From Coffea arabica (Eukaryota > Streptophyta > Magnoliopsida > Gentianales > Rubiaceae), in NCBI RefSeq assembly GCF_036785885.1, contig NC_092329.1:6262001-6326000 (forward strand): a stretch of DNA of 64,000 nt. The letters run 5' to 3'. Positions 35,543-46,172 of this stretch are shown here, one piece after another (position 1 is the stretch's first letter; each line of letters starts with the position of its first letter). The translations under genes were made by a program, and so were the position numbers. The notes beneath the pieces were generated by a model that saw only the letters and a list, made by a program, of their open reading frames with translations, made no database searches and had not been told where the DNA came from.

Positions 35543-36962
35543 AAAGAAATCATTCAAAACGTCTATCAAATTTTATAAAATAATTTTTTATATCATTCAT
35601 TTTTAAAAGTATATTTTTACGTCCCTTACAAATTCACATTGATCAAATTTGATCCCTATCTAAATTTTTGACTAGTTTTTGATCGGAATCCATCACTTGG
35701 CTTGCACGTAATCATTTTTAAAGGGTAAAATTATCAGATCAAAATTTACATAATCCGATTCATAGTCCCTCACATTTCACAAAATGAATTTTTTTGTCTC
35801 TCATATTTTACAAAATGAATTGTTTCATCCCATACATTTCACAAAATGAATTTTTTCATCTCTCACATTTTGCAAAATAATTTTTTCATCCCTTATTGAT
35901 CATGTGTATGAATAACTTTTTTTTTAAACTCATGTATATATCTATGTAATTTCACTTGAACAATACGAATAATATATAATATGCCTCTATTTAATTTCGC
36001 TTGAACGTACTGTTCATGTGCAACTAAATAGATATATATAGGGGTCTAAAAAAAATTTATTACTTTTTCACTCATGTTCATTTCCTTTTACTCGAAAATT
36101 GAAAATAAAGAAGACATTTAATTCTAAACATTATCAAGTGTTTATAATTAATTAAATTCAGATAGAAAAAATAAACAAAGGAAAGTATGACAAAAAAAAT
36201 AAGTAATTGACACTTTCAAATTTTAAAACAATCACAAGGTAAGAAATTCAACAGTTGGTCTTAAAGGTAGTGAGTAGAAATTTCAAATTTACATTACAAT
36301 TTGTTAGTATAACTATAGAATTCGAATTAGGATTGATTAATGACATGGTCTTATTATACAACTCAATAAATGAATTATTGTTAAAAAAGAAAAAGCCACA
36401 AATATTGAATAGATTCACATCGTGAAATCAAATAGATATATATGGGTTTAAAACAAAATTGTTAGATTTAAATCCATGTATATATCTATTGAATAGCATG
36501 TGTACAATTACAATTAATCTATTTAGATTAAATCAAATAGAGATATATTATATGCTATTTGTACTATTCAGGTGAAATCAAATAGATATATACATGGATT
36601 TAATAAATAAAAAAAAAACTATTCGTATACATGGTCAATGAGGGATGAAAAATTTCATTTTGTGAAATATGAGGGACAAAAAAATTCATTTTATAAAATG
36701 TGAGGGACGAAACAATTCATTTTGTGAAATATAAGAGACAATAAATCGGATTATATAAAATTTGATTTGACAATTTTGCCCCTAAAAAATGATCACATGC
36801 AAAGCATGTGATGAATTCCAGCAAAAAAATTAGTCATAAACCTAGATAGGAACCAAATTTGACCAATATGAATTTATAACGGACATAAAATTATACTTTT
36901 AAAAGTAAATGATGAAAAAAGTCATTTTACAAAATGTGGGGGATATTTTGAACGATTTTCCC
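35543..36962. mobile_element. Mutator-like element with about 400-bp TIRs
   Basis: 1420 bp, starting AAAGAAATCATTCAAAACGTC, with the inverted relative AACGATTTTCCC at the right edge. The arms (roughly 35543-35910 and 36640-36962) share, in inverse order, GATCAAATTTGATCCCTATC and CACAAAATGAATTT repeats. The latter recurs several times in each arm. A perfect 9-bp duplication TATATTTTC (35534-35542, 36963-36971) is the size expected for Mutator. The AT-rich centre codes for nothing. Confidence 0.88.
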
Positions 36963-36971
36963 TATATTTTC

Positions 36972-37334
36972 ATCTAATCCTTCTTAGAAATTTCGCCAGA
37001 GGGTGCACGAGAGTCGTCTAGTCCTTCTTGGGAATTTCATTGGAGGGTGCACAAGAGTCATTTATCCGATACCTGTTCAATTTCCATCGGATCCTTGTAT
37101 TGATCCCTTTGAGTCCAATTTTTTCTCTTAATGTAGAGTAAGAGTAGGATAGAAATTATCCAGTAAAAAAAATTCCACAATATACAAGAATATGTTTACA
37201 TAGTAGTTGCCATTTCGTGCCTTGTGCTAACAGAATCTAGTAAAAAAAAAATTAAAAGAGCTAGTAATCAAGATTTTGTTTTATAAATCTTGTTGCTTTG
37301 GCTATTACGTTAGTATAACACTGAAAGTTTTAAC
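36972..37334. other. Intergenic, short local duplication
   Basis: A unit of about 45 bp occurs twice around 36980-37060 (TCCTTCTTAGAAATTTCGCC / TCCTTCTTGGGAATTTCATT, then GAGGGTGCACGAGAGTC / GAGGGTGCACAAGAGTC). No gene. Confidence 0.55.
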
Positions 37335-37565
37335 AAAATGACGTAGACTATTTTTTTTTCTGACATTTTCTTACAGAAGTAAGAATTTACGCAAATAAAC
37401 CTAATCCCCACATGAACTTCAAAAGCCGGCAACTTTTGAAGTCCTGTGAGGGACTTATCTACCCAAACCCCAATCCCCCAATACCGATGTGGGATAGAAA
37501 ACCCCACAGGGTGCCCGCTGCTAAGAGATAAAGACCCCACAGGACTTCAAAATGACGTAGACTAT
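37335..37565 (-). mobile_element. SINE on the minus strand with 17-bp target duplications
   Basis: Perfect 17-bp direct repeats AAAATGACGTAGACTAT flank the body (37335-37351 and 37549-37565). A T run follows the left repeat, so on the minus strand the element ends in poly(A). Read on that strand it begins AAGTCCTGTGGGGTC and has TAGCAGCGGGC as a possible A box, then GGGGTTTTCTATCCCAC as a weak B box. The word GTCCTGTG and its complement recur about 100 bp apart, and CTTTTGAAG/CTTCAAAAG palindromes lie near 37418-37442, so the RNA could fold strongly. Perfect duplications suggest recent insertion. Confidence 0.88.
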
Positions 37566-37699
37566 ACAAAAATGTTTATTGATCTATGCACCCATATCCA
37601 CAATGGTTTGTCAGAAAGTCATAATCACTCCAAGCCTGCTCTTATGAAGGCGCTGTGGAAATCATCGTTGTCCCAGGAACCAATTTCAGGAATTTGATG

Positions 37700-40335
37700 G
37701 TCAAAGTACCTCTCAATTTTTTCTGAGCTTCTGGCCTTTTTTATTTTTGCATGGTAAGTCGAAGCAAGCACCTTAGCGGCTGATTAAGCAGAGCTTCAGG
37801 GCTGGCCCTAGAGTGAACAAATATGATTTTGTTTGCCCCACTTTTTCTGCTTGATTAAGTATCCTTTCTACACTGATCCTGAGCTTTGCATCCTCATCAG
37901 GATTCAGGACGCCGGACCTTGTACTGCTTCACAGACTCTAGCGACAAATTTTCCTTTTCCACCACCATTTGATTGTAATCTTTATTGAAGATGTCTTTAT
38001 TTATCTTATCAACAAAATCCCTAACCAAGTCATTTAGCAGAAAACAAAGCAATTGGCAATCATCAGGGGCTTTGGTTTGAGCTATGGTTTTCAAGATTTG
38101 TATAGAATCATCTCTACCAGCATGTGATCTGCCTCGCGAAGACAAGAATTGTTGAAATATGCCAAATTTTTCTACAAATTTTACTAGATTATGTTTGGTA
38201 TCAAAATAATTTAGTTATTAGAAGAATAAAAATATTTATTAACCAAAGATTATGTTGGTGTGTTAACAAATATTTTAATCTAAGATTTGCTAGTAGAAAA
38301 AGATTATATTTTGTTGAGAATTTTAGGATAATTATTAGTTGGATATTTTGCTAGGTTGTTTCATGTAATCACTATAAATAGTGAGTTAATGAATGAATAA
38401 CACAAGTTTATTTTTTAGTCTCAATACAAGCCTCTTATAAACTTTTGTTTGCAACACTAACGTGTTGTTTTTTAGTTTATATCCCAAAACACCAACAAAG
38501 TGATATTAAGAGCTTGTGTCTTAAGGGTCTAATTTTTTTTTAGAATCAGTGCATTGGTGAGAATCCTTTATAAGTTCAAAACCATAATAGGAAAAAAAAT
38601 TTTGTCAAATATTTCAAATTTTAGTGGTGAAACTTACCAAATTTGGATCATAAAATTTTGGACTTATTTGATAGTCAATGATCTACGGGATATGATGGAG
38701 ACAAATTTTATTTCGCCGGTATTTAAAGGACTGATGAATATACACATTAGAGAACACAGAGTTGCAGTTAGACAGAGATCAAAAACCAGCATTCACATAT
38801 CAGTTTTTGATGTTGTTTTCACAAGAATAATGCCTTATGATTTGATTGAGAATAAATTATTCTCAATTAAAATGAAAAGAAAAAATTTCACTATGAATTA
38901 GTTAGATTTTGACAATTTTGAAGTAGAGCATGATGAAATCAAGAATTCAAATCTTGAAAAAATTCAGGAGGAGATCATTGATAAATCAGGAGGAATCAAA
39001 TTGATTCCTAATATTTATCAAGATTATAATACTAATGTTTTTGAGTCTACAGGTTTGATGGTGATGACAAAATTAAGAACCATGCAAAGTTTTATATTTT
39101 CTGTAAAGGTTCAAATATCGTCGAAGGATGTTTCACTTTGAACCTATGAGTACGTTATTTGGAAACATAAAAAAAAATAATAATAATCTTTCATTGGGAG
39201 TTTGGCATGAGAAAACAAAAGAAGTGGTTTGTTGCAAGACTAAAATTTAGCTTGCATAAAAACCCAAAGAAGAAGTGCATTGCAAGGCTAATCATCAGTT
39301 GCAAAACTTCTTACAAAAGTTTTGTCCAAAACATGATTCAAAGATTTGAGAAGACAATTCAAAATTTACAGCAAAAGTGGCAAATAGAAGTGTTGAAATA
39401 TGTCAACTTTTCCTTCAAATTTTCCTAGATTATGTTTGGTATCAAAATAATTTAGTTATTATAAGAATAAGGATATTGTTAACCAAAGATCATGTTGGTT
39501 TGTTAATAAATATTTTAGCTAACATTTGCTAGTAGAAGAATATTGTGTTTTGTTGAAATTTTTAGAATAATTGTTAGTTGGATATTTTGCTAGTTTGTTT
39601 CATGTAATCATTATAAATAATAAGTTAATGATTGAATAATACAAGTTTATTTCCAACCTCAATACAAGTCTTTTATAAGTTTTTTTAATAATACTAAGGC
39701 GTTGCTTCTTAGTTTGTGCCAAAAAAACCAACAAGAATCTTCATGAAATTCATGCTGAGTTTCTTGGCAGTAATCCACTTACTAATGTTACCCGGTGTGC
39801 CAATCACCACTCGAGCAGTAATAGGCGGAAGCTTTGACACTGGGATGAAGCTTCTGCCGTCCGCAGCTGGGGTAGCTAATTATGATGTTATCCCAGTAAA
39901 TTTCCCCATCTTTAACAGGGCTTCCATATTCTGAATGGCCAATTCTCTGGTAGGACAAATCCAAAGTGCCTGAGAGGCATAATAATGACTTTTGCATCAA
40001 TCCGAGTCAACATGACGAGAGTAAAACAGGTAGTTTTGCCAGATCCATTGTGGGCTTGAGAAATCAAGTTCTTGTTTGGGAGTGAGGATCAGAGGCAAGC
40101 TAGTGGCTTGGATCTTGATCGGTCTATCAAAACGCATCTCCACATATAGACCCTTAAGCAACTCAGCTGAGAGATTCTAGTCCTCCAAAACTCTTGGCTT
40201 AGGTGTACAAGGTATCCCCAAAAGTCAGCAATAGTGTTCATCATGCTGAACTTCTTGTTCTAGTAGAAATAGATTAGATCCTCGCTCAAAACTGCATTAC
40301 TCATTCACCATAATCTATGCCTCTCAAATCTTAAT
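37700..40335 (-). pseudogene. LOS4/RH38-type DEAD-box RNA helicase pseudogene, split by an LTR element
   Basis: The minus strand matches plant RH38/LOS4, an mRNA-export helicase. From high to low coordinates: LLKGLYVEMRFDRPIKIQAT (Q-motif region), NGSGKTTCF-like motif I in another frame, CPTRELAIQNMEALLKMGKF (motif Ia), VVIGTPGNISKWITAKKLSM (Ib), then an interruption at 38150-39733. Beyond it come a worn DEAD motif, DDSIQILKTIAQTKAPDDCQ, NKDYNQMVVEKENLSLESVK, QYKV, DEDAKLRISVERILNQAEKV and GQT. The frame shifts several times, internal stops are present, and motif II reads one base short of DEAD. The C-terminal helicase half after GQT is missing. I see no intron gaps between motifs, which hints at a processed copy, but no poly(A) tract was found. 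Confidence 0.9.
38150..39733 (+). mobile_element. Fossil Ty1/copia-like LTR element, short and broken
   Basis: A 1.58-kb fossil. LTRs of about 345 bp (38150-38497 and 39391-39733) start TGTTGAAATATG and end CCAACA. A perfect 5-bp target duplication AGAAT flanks it (38145-38149, 39734-39738). After the left LTR, GTGATATTAAGAGC resembles the initiator-methionine tRNA primer site. The interior holds only a gag-like remnant (about 38554-38901; SGETYQIWIIKFWTYL and ISVFDVVFTRIM fit the copia gag/UBN2 family); no pol is seen. It is broken and cannot be autonomous. The LTRs differ at many sites, so the insertion is not recent; it postdates the helicase copy it interrupts. Confidence 0.9.
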
Positions 40336-40828
40336 ATTGCTCTAAGTAATAGCTTGAGTTTAACAACTCAGACCACCAAACATCCTATATCTATATATAC
40401 ATCCTTTGTATATCATGTATGCAAAAGGTCATCCCAGTCAATCCTTGCTTCCTTTTCTTCGCAGTCAAATAGGACCTCTTATGCAGCTCTTTTCTTCGCT
40501 CTTCCTTTTCTTCCTATTTATCTTAATTTCCATCAATCAATTTCACCATTGTCAATAGATACATCAAAGGTTTCAAATTAACAAACAAAACCATTAACTA
40601 CATACATAACAAAATCACAATTTAGTACATGAACTTCTTTGTAAAATGTGGAAACGTTGGACGCATGAAACATGTCACCAAAATCCTTAAAAAAAAAAAA
40701 AAAGAAGGGTTTTTCACTCCCTTGTTCAATATTGTTTCCAAAATAAAAGTACAAGGATTTTTCTATTACAAAAAAATTTAGGACACAGTAAATGCTTTCA
40801 CCTTAGCTGCTGCTCATGTTTGTCATAA
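40336..40828. other. Intergenic, no gene seen
   Basis: Lies between the helicase pseudogene and the 3' end of the 170-aa gene. No feature recognised. Confidence 0.5.
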
Positions 40829-41341
40829 TCAGTTGCAAGTTAAATTTTCCAACACTAACTTCTCGCCAGTGAGATATTCCACCAATTCATTTGCATAATT
40901 CCGGCAATCATGAACTCCAATTCTCAAATCAGTATCCCATCTCTCATTGAATCCGTGCACACGACCTTCTACAGCATCAGATTCTGAATATCCAACAAAC
41001 CAGCATTTTCTTTTGGGCAGCTTCTTTAACTTCCTAGTTAGAACAACCCCAGGAATTTCTTTACCCGATAGAGCTGTAACTGCTGTGAATACATCTTCTG
41101 GGTCTTCTGGTTGGAAATCATAAACAACAGCCTCGGATGCAGAAGTTGAATTGATGATGACCATGTAATGCTGCAAATCAAACAGATTGAGAGAATATAC
41201 AGTAGACATAAGCAGCTGGGGTGGCCCCCTTGGGGCTCTCAACGGCACTGCTGCTACATAAACTTCATATTTCCTGCTCCTGATGCTCCTGATGCTACTC
41301 GCTACGGTCGAATTCGTGGCTGTGTTCAATATGAAGGCCAT
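40829..41341 (-). CDS. Conserved plant protein of unknown function (170 aa, intronless)
   Basis: One uninterrupted frame of 170 codons plus stop. After a variable start, residues about 57-170 look like a compact domain: LQHYMVIINSTSASEAVVYD, FQPEDPEDVFTAVTALSG, KEIPGVVLTRKLKKLPKRKC, WFVG, then NERWDTDLRIGVHDCRNYAN and ELVEYLTGEKLVLENL. I recall this pattern in small uncharacterised plant proteins but cannot name the family. A conserved His (QHY) before a later DCRxY cysteine resembles the His...Cys order of permuted papain-like/LRAT-type folds; this is inference only. No signal peptide is clear. The frame is much longer than chance in AT-rich DNA and its codon usage looks genic. Confidence 0.75.
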   Translation of the reverse strand: MAFILNTATNSTVASSIRSIRSRKYEVYVAAVPLRAPRGPPQLLMSTVYSLNLFDLQHYMVIINSTSASEAVVYDFQPEDPEDVFTAVTALSGKEIPGVVLTRKLKKLPKRKCWFVGYSESDAVEGRVHGFNERWDTDLRIGVHDCRNYANELVEYLTGEKLVLENLTCN

Positions 41342-43198
41342 TTTACATATTTGCTGCTACTGCTTATTGGGCCATTTCTTGTCCGTTTGGTGTTTCTTGA
41401 GTTTTATTTGTAGGATAACTCAACGAATTTTTCTTAGTTCATCATAAATAATCAACTTTTATCAGCTTGAAACTTTTCTATTTCCTATTCCAAGTAAATT
41501 TTTTCACTAGTGTACAAATTGACGTTGCTTAAAAATTTTCTGTCCCGGTACCCATTTTAATGCTGATTGTAAAAGTTTCTCCGCACATTTGCTAGGCACA
41601 TCAAATTATGTGTTGTCTTGTATTTTTTTTTCTTTCTATTCATCTGTTTTTTGTGGTGCATGCGGTTCCTAGTTTGCACCATTCTAGTCCACACACTGAT
41701 GGCATTCCAAGTAGTCTAAAGGGATTTTTTTTATTTTTAATTTATTTTAAAAAAAAAAAAGATGGGCGGCTTTCAAGTTGGATGTCTGACGAAGACATAT
41801 TATGGAAGATTTTCGTAGTTTACTCCTTTGGGCTTTGGTGGCCCACTAAGGTTGAGACAAGGTGGAAGCCTTTCTTCTTGCTTGCTTGTAGAGTTGCACT
41901 GGATCCATCTCTTCCTAGTTAGCCCAAAATGATACGAATGATTGATTCCTCTCTTACTGTTGTCCTCTAAGAAGAAAATGCGATTATGTGGTAGTTTACT
42001 CCCTTTATCAATCAGGCTTGGCATCAAAATAGTATTAATGTAATCCTTCTTAACACCTTAAGTTTTTTTTTTTTTGTTAGTGTGTATATATATATGGTGA
42101 ATTGGGTGAAATGTACGTGTGTTAACGACTGCCCATAGGACACCTATTAGAAAACCCTAAAAATATTAATGTAATCCTTCTTAACACATTTTGTCTTCTT
42201 CTTCTTGAAAAATCGTAACACGTTTTATCTTTGAGTTACTTGAGAAGTACGCATATAGTTTGTGACAGAAAATTCAAGAAAATACCAGAAATTGTTTGAG
42301 CTAAAATTTAATTTTTGTATAATGGGAGGAAAGGAGAAAAACTATTTCTGGCGAGCAAAAAAAATGATTTTTTTTTTCTTTTTGGTTTATTCAATTTATA
42401 TCTGTTGGCTTAAAAAATACATAGTGGAAGCATATATGATTCGTCACCCCTTGTTGGGAAATTGTTAAATCACACAATTTGAACAAACAAATAAATTCAA
42501 GACACAAAAATAATGAAGGAAAATAAGTGGTGACAAGGAAATATGGACCTTTAATTTGGGAGCCAAAATGATATTTTCTATTATTACAAAACCTGACTTC
42601 ATAGTTGTGTTGCGGTACTACATAGATATATACATATATATATTTATATATATGGGGGCCTTTCTAAGTCAGTTCAAGAAACCTTTGTGACTACGAAACA
42701 TGGATCACCTCAAGTACTAGGAATTTTACCATGAACTGGTTCAATTAAGCTAATTCTTTATGAAAAAAAAGAAGAAGAAGAAGGAAAAGAGGAAGAAGAA
42801 ACTGTGAGAGAGAAAAATGAAGGATAGATCTCATTGATTAGAAAATAGTCGGGAAAGAGAAAGAGAAATTAACAAATTCTGTTGCAATTGCCTGCCAATT
42901 TCCTGACAGACTTGGTATTAATAGCTTATAGCTAGTGGCCTTCATACGTAGCATTTGTAACCGACTTTGGGGACTCATATGCTGGTTGGCTATCAGTACA
43001 AAACGACATTCTAGACCACTATTTAAAACCGACTGTTCGACTAAAGATAGTTAAGGCTGCCCGAACTTCTTAACGCTTAAGTAAGCCAAGATTCTCTGCA
43101 CCAGCCTAACGAAAACAAACAGACAACCAAGTAATTGGACCAATACAGCAATGACACTTCAACAGCTAAATATATTAATTTGTTTGGTTTACAGCATA
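41342..43198. other. Intergenic, no further gene seen
   Basis: Includes the upstream region of the 170-aa gene. The 104-codon frame at 41608-41922 has no motif. TATATA-rich words near 42080-42095 and 42625-42655. Confidence 0.5.
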
Positions 43199-43527
43199 CT
43201 CCCTTCGTCTCACTTTGATAGTCATGTTTCTTTTTTCACACAGTTTAAGAAAAAGTAGTTAATTTTGTTGGAAAAGTAAATTTAGATTGCTATTTTCCTA
43301 AAATACTCTCATATTAAATATGGTACAACTTTATGGGAACTTGAATTGATGGTAAAAAAAGAATCAACTCTCATTAAATGGGATAAGTTTATAGTAACAA
43401 CTACTTACATTGAATAAGGGTATTTTAGAAAAATTAAAATACAACTACATTCTTCAATTGGAAAGTGGACTACAATTTGGGACAGACGAAAAAGGAATAC
43501 AGGACTATCAAAGTGGGACGGAGGGAG
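43199..43527. mobile_element. Stowaway-type (Tc1/mariner) MITE
   Basis: The ends are CTCCCTTCGTCTCACTTTGA and, inverted on the right, CTCCCTCCGTCCCACTTTGA, the classic Stowaway terminus, within a TA target duplication (43197-43198, 43528-43529). 329 bp, AT-rich centre, no coding capacity. The long subterminal pairing (ATAGTC...) extends the TIR past 25 bp. Confidence 0.93.
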
Positions 43528-43529
43528 TA

Positions 43530-45317
43530 CAATAATGATATCTATATCGGGAAAGGGAGGAAGACGAGAAACAATATTCTAATATATCGATTCAAATGTC
43601 AATGAATTTTAAGTTTTAACCTGCATTTCCATCTCTTACCTTACTCCTCGAAGATGCAATGTGAATTGATTATGTTTTTTGTTAGTGAGCTTCACCCTAT
43701 TCTAACCCTCGAATGGTCGAACTTGGGTAGGTAAAATGAATTTCTCTCGGTCCCTGCTCAATAGCAGCAAGCCAGTAGATTCAGATTTTAACTTTTCAAG
43801 TTCACCCAAAATCACTAATTAATTATTTCATTTAACTCTTGTAGTTTTATCTCCACCCTCCCAATCGGCCCCTATTCCAACTGTGTATTCGAATCCTGAA
43901 TTTGATAGTAAAAAAGATTCTAAAAATCCTTTCCTAACCATTGGATCGACCTCATTAGTTTGAAGTGAATAGCTTATCACTTAATTTTGAGAGTAAGTTT
44001 TTCTTAGAAAATTCAGTGTCACTTAATTAATTCAGATGTTCAATTTTTAATTATCAAACGATTTGAATATGTTAAAATTTAAATCCATTAAATTTAAGCG
44101 CTAAATTAAATTATCAAACAAGGTCTTAGTCTGTCAAAACAGTACCTCAACAGTTGAAACGAACCTATCGACAAATATTTTATGCTTAGTAGCTAGTGCG
44201 TTTGATTTATAAATTGTCACAAGTAGTTAGTGTAGGGATCAATTATAAACAGTTGATGAAAATACAGAGAGAAGTTCACTAAACATAGTGACTGCTTTTA
44301 AGAGTGGAGAAATTAACTTTGGCCCGATTGAAGGACTTGAAGGCTAAATCTTGATTTTTGATTGTGACATAAGCTTGTACATGGCCTTTTTTCACTTCTA
44401 GGGGACGATCCAAGCATGATACTAAAAAGTAGCAAGCAATATTGAAGAACTCATGAGTTATGATAATAAGACCAGCAGGATGAGAAAATCAATCCCTCAG
44501 CTTCACTTTTATTAGTGTTCATTTTCCTCGCAGAATTATTTCAGGTTTAATAGGAAAAAAAAAAGGGAAAGAAATTACTCCATTTGTGTGGAAATCTAAA
44601 GGCCGGTGCTTTCTGGCTTAAAAATGCTGTTATGCTGTGTGATCCATCATTCGCCAAATGGCCGAACTGGCCAAATTAAGCTATACTATGAAGACACAAG
44701 TCCCTAGCAGATAAACCTGGATCCTGTCATTTAAACCGTTCGCCGACAACTGTGCTGTACCATGTACCACGTACTGTCAGATGTCTGGTGACCCGAAAAT
44801 CGATGTGAACTTAAGTTTGACTCTTTGAAATATGCGTTGGTTTTTATTTTTGTTTATTTTTGGATGTGTTTTTGGGATTGGATACCTTGATTTTTTTTTT
44901 TTAACAACCGAGCTTACCGGAAATCACACAATAAAATTAGATTAACACTCAGAAGTAATCGAAATTCTGGTGCAAAACAGCCAGGGGATTGAATACCTTG
45001 ATTGTATGTCTCATATTCTTCCAAGTAAAAAAGAGCTTCATTAATTTCAAGGAAACTGCTTCTTCTTAATTGCAAATACATGCATGATTACATATCTCTG
45101 ATTTCACCTGAAAAAGATCGAAACAAAAAGAAAAATACTCATAAAGAAACATAAAAACCAGAGTGCCATGGAAACCACCATGATTCCACTCTTCCTATGG
45201 TGCTTTAATGCTACGAGCTATCTACCAGTACAAGATATATATACTTATCAAACTAGTAACTGTACAATAGCAAGCGAAAGAAAGGCCAAAAAACAAAAAC
45301 AAAAAGTTGAAAAGGGA
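43530..45317. other. Intergenic, 3' flank of the HIPP gene
   Basis: No gene or structured repeat recognised. Position 45200-45317 is probably the HIPP 3' UTR. Confidence 0.5.
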
Positions 45318-45849
45318 TTACATAATTGAGCATGCGTTAGGATTTTCATCATTGAACATAAGAAATTGTTCTTCCACAGGGTTTAATGTCGCAACACCAG
45401 GTTCATCAGTTTTCCTCACAAAATTTGGAGGTGCCTTCTTATCATAGACTCCAGCAGCATAAGGATGAGCAATCAGAGTATAAGGCACATAAGGCCATGG
45501 TTCAACCTTTTTCTTAGTTGTTCGAGCTGCCTCCAACACTTTCTTTGCATCAACAAAACCTGTTACTGTCGCCTTCTGCTGCTTCAAATCCACATCCACC
45601 TTTTTCGCTCCTGCGCAATGCATAGTAATTCACATGATGATTAATATTTTGCATGATGATATCAAATTAAAGAAAAACAACAGAAAATTACGTACCTTTA
45701 ACTCCTTTCAGAGTCTTCTTAACTTTACGTGCACAGCCTTCACAATCCATCCTGACCTTGAGGGCAACAGTATTCGTTATTTTCTTCTTCTTGGCTGTTC
45801 TGCTGCTAATCAAATCAGCCAAGTACTCCAAAGTGCCTGCAACTCCCAT
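45318..45849 (-). CDS. Heavy-metal-associated isoprenylated plant protein (HIPP, 148 aa)
   Basis: Two exons, 45696-45849 and 45318-45610, joined by an 85-bp GT-AG intron that splits the HMA domain, as is common in the family; 149 codons with the stop. The start MGVAGTLEYLADLISS is followed by an HMA fold (about residues 28-87) with the metal site MDCEGC and VDVDLKQQKATVTGFVDAKK. A Pro/Tyr-rich linker (EPWPYVPYTLIAHPYAAGVY) leads to NDENPNACSIM, whose CSIM is a farnesylation CaaX box. The short tail without Gly/Pro expansions matches the HIPP20-27 group. These bind Cd, Zn or Cu and some bind transcription factors or act in stress response; membrane attachment follows from prenylation. A TATA-like box lies upstream at 46162-46170. 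Confidence 0.95.
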
Positions 45850-46159
45850 TTTTTTTTCGTCTTTTGTTTGCTTGTGCTATAGAATCCTTAGTCAGAACAA
45901 ATACAGTTTTTGTCTTTAACGAAGTTGGGACTTAGGAACGCAATATGTTAAACTGAAAGATTGGAAGAAAGAAAGATGACAGAGAACTGATGAGTCTCAA
46001 ATCTGAAGTCTTAACAAGATAGCAAGAAAGAGGCTGTAGATGGCTTTCCTGGTCCTGGTTTCAGGAGGAGTGGCAAGAGACAAGAGGTTGATGGTTGACG
46101 AGAGAAGGGGGAGTTGTTAACTGTCTTGATGAAGTGTAAGTGGACGGCCCTTGTGGCCA

Positions 46160-46172
46160 GACTTATATAGGA
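46160..46172 (-). promoter_or_regulatory. Probable TATA box of the HIPP gene
   Basis: The minus strand reads CCTATATAAGT about 310 bp before the HIPP ATG. A start site about 30 bp downstream would give a leader of roughly 280 bp, a plausible length. Position and motif only. Confidence 0.5.

Noticed and set aside
41608-41922. 104-codon plus-strand frame
   Set aside because: No recognisable domain, crosses T and A runs, no promoter or splice context.
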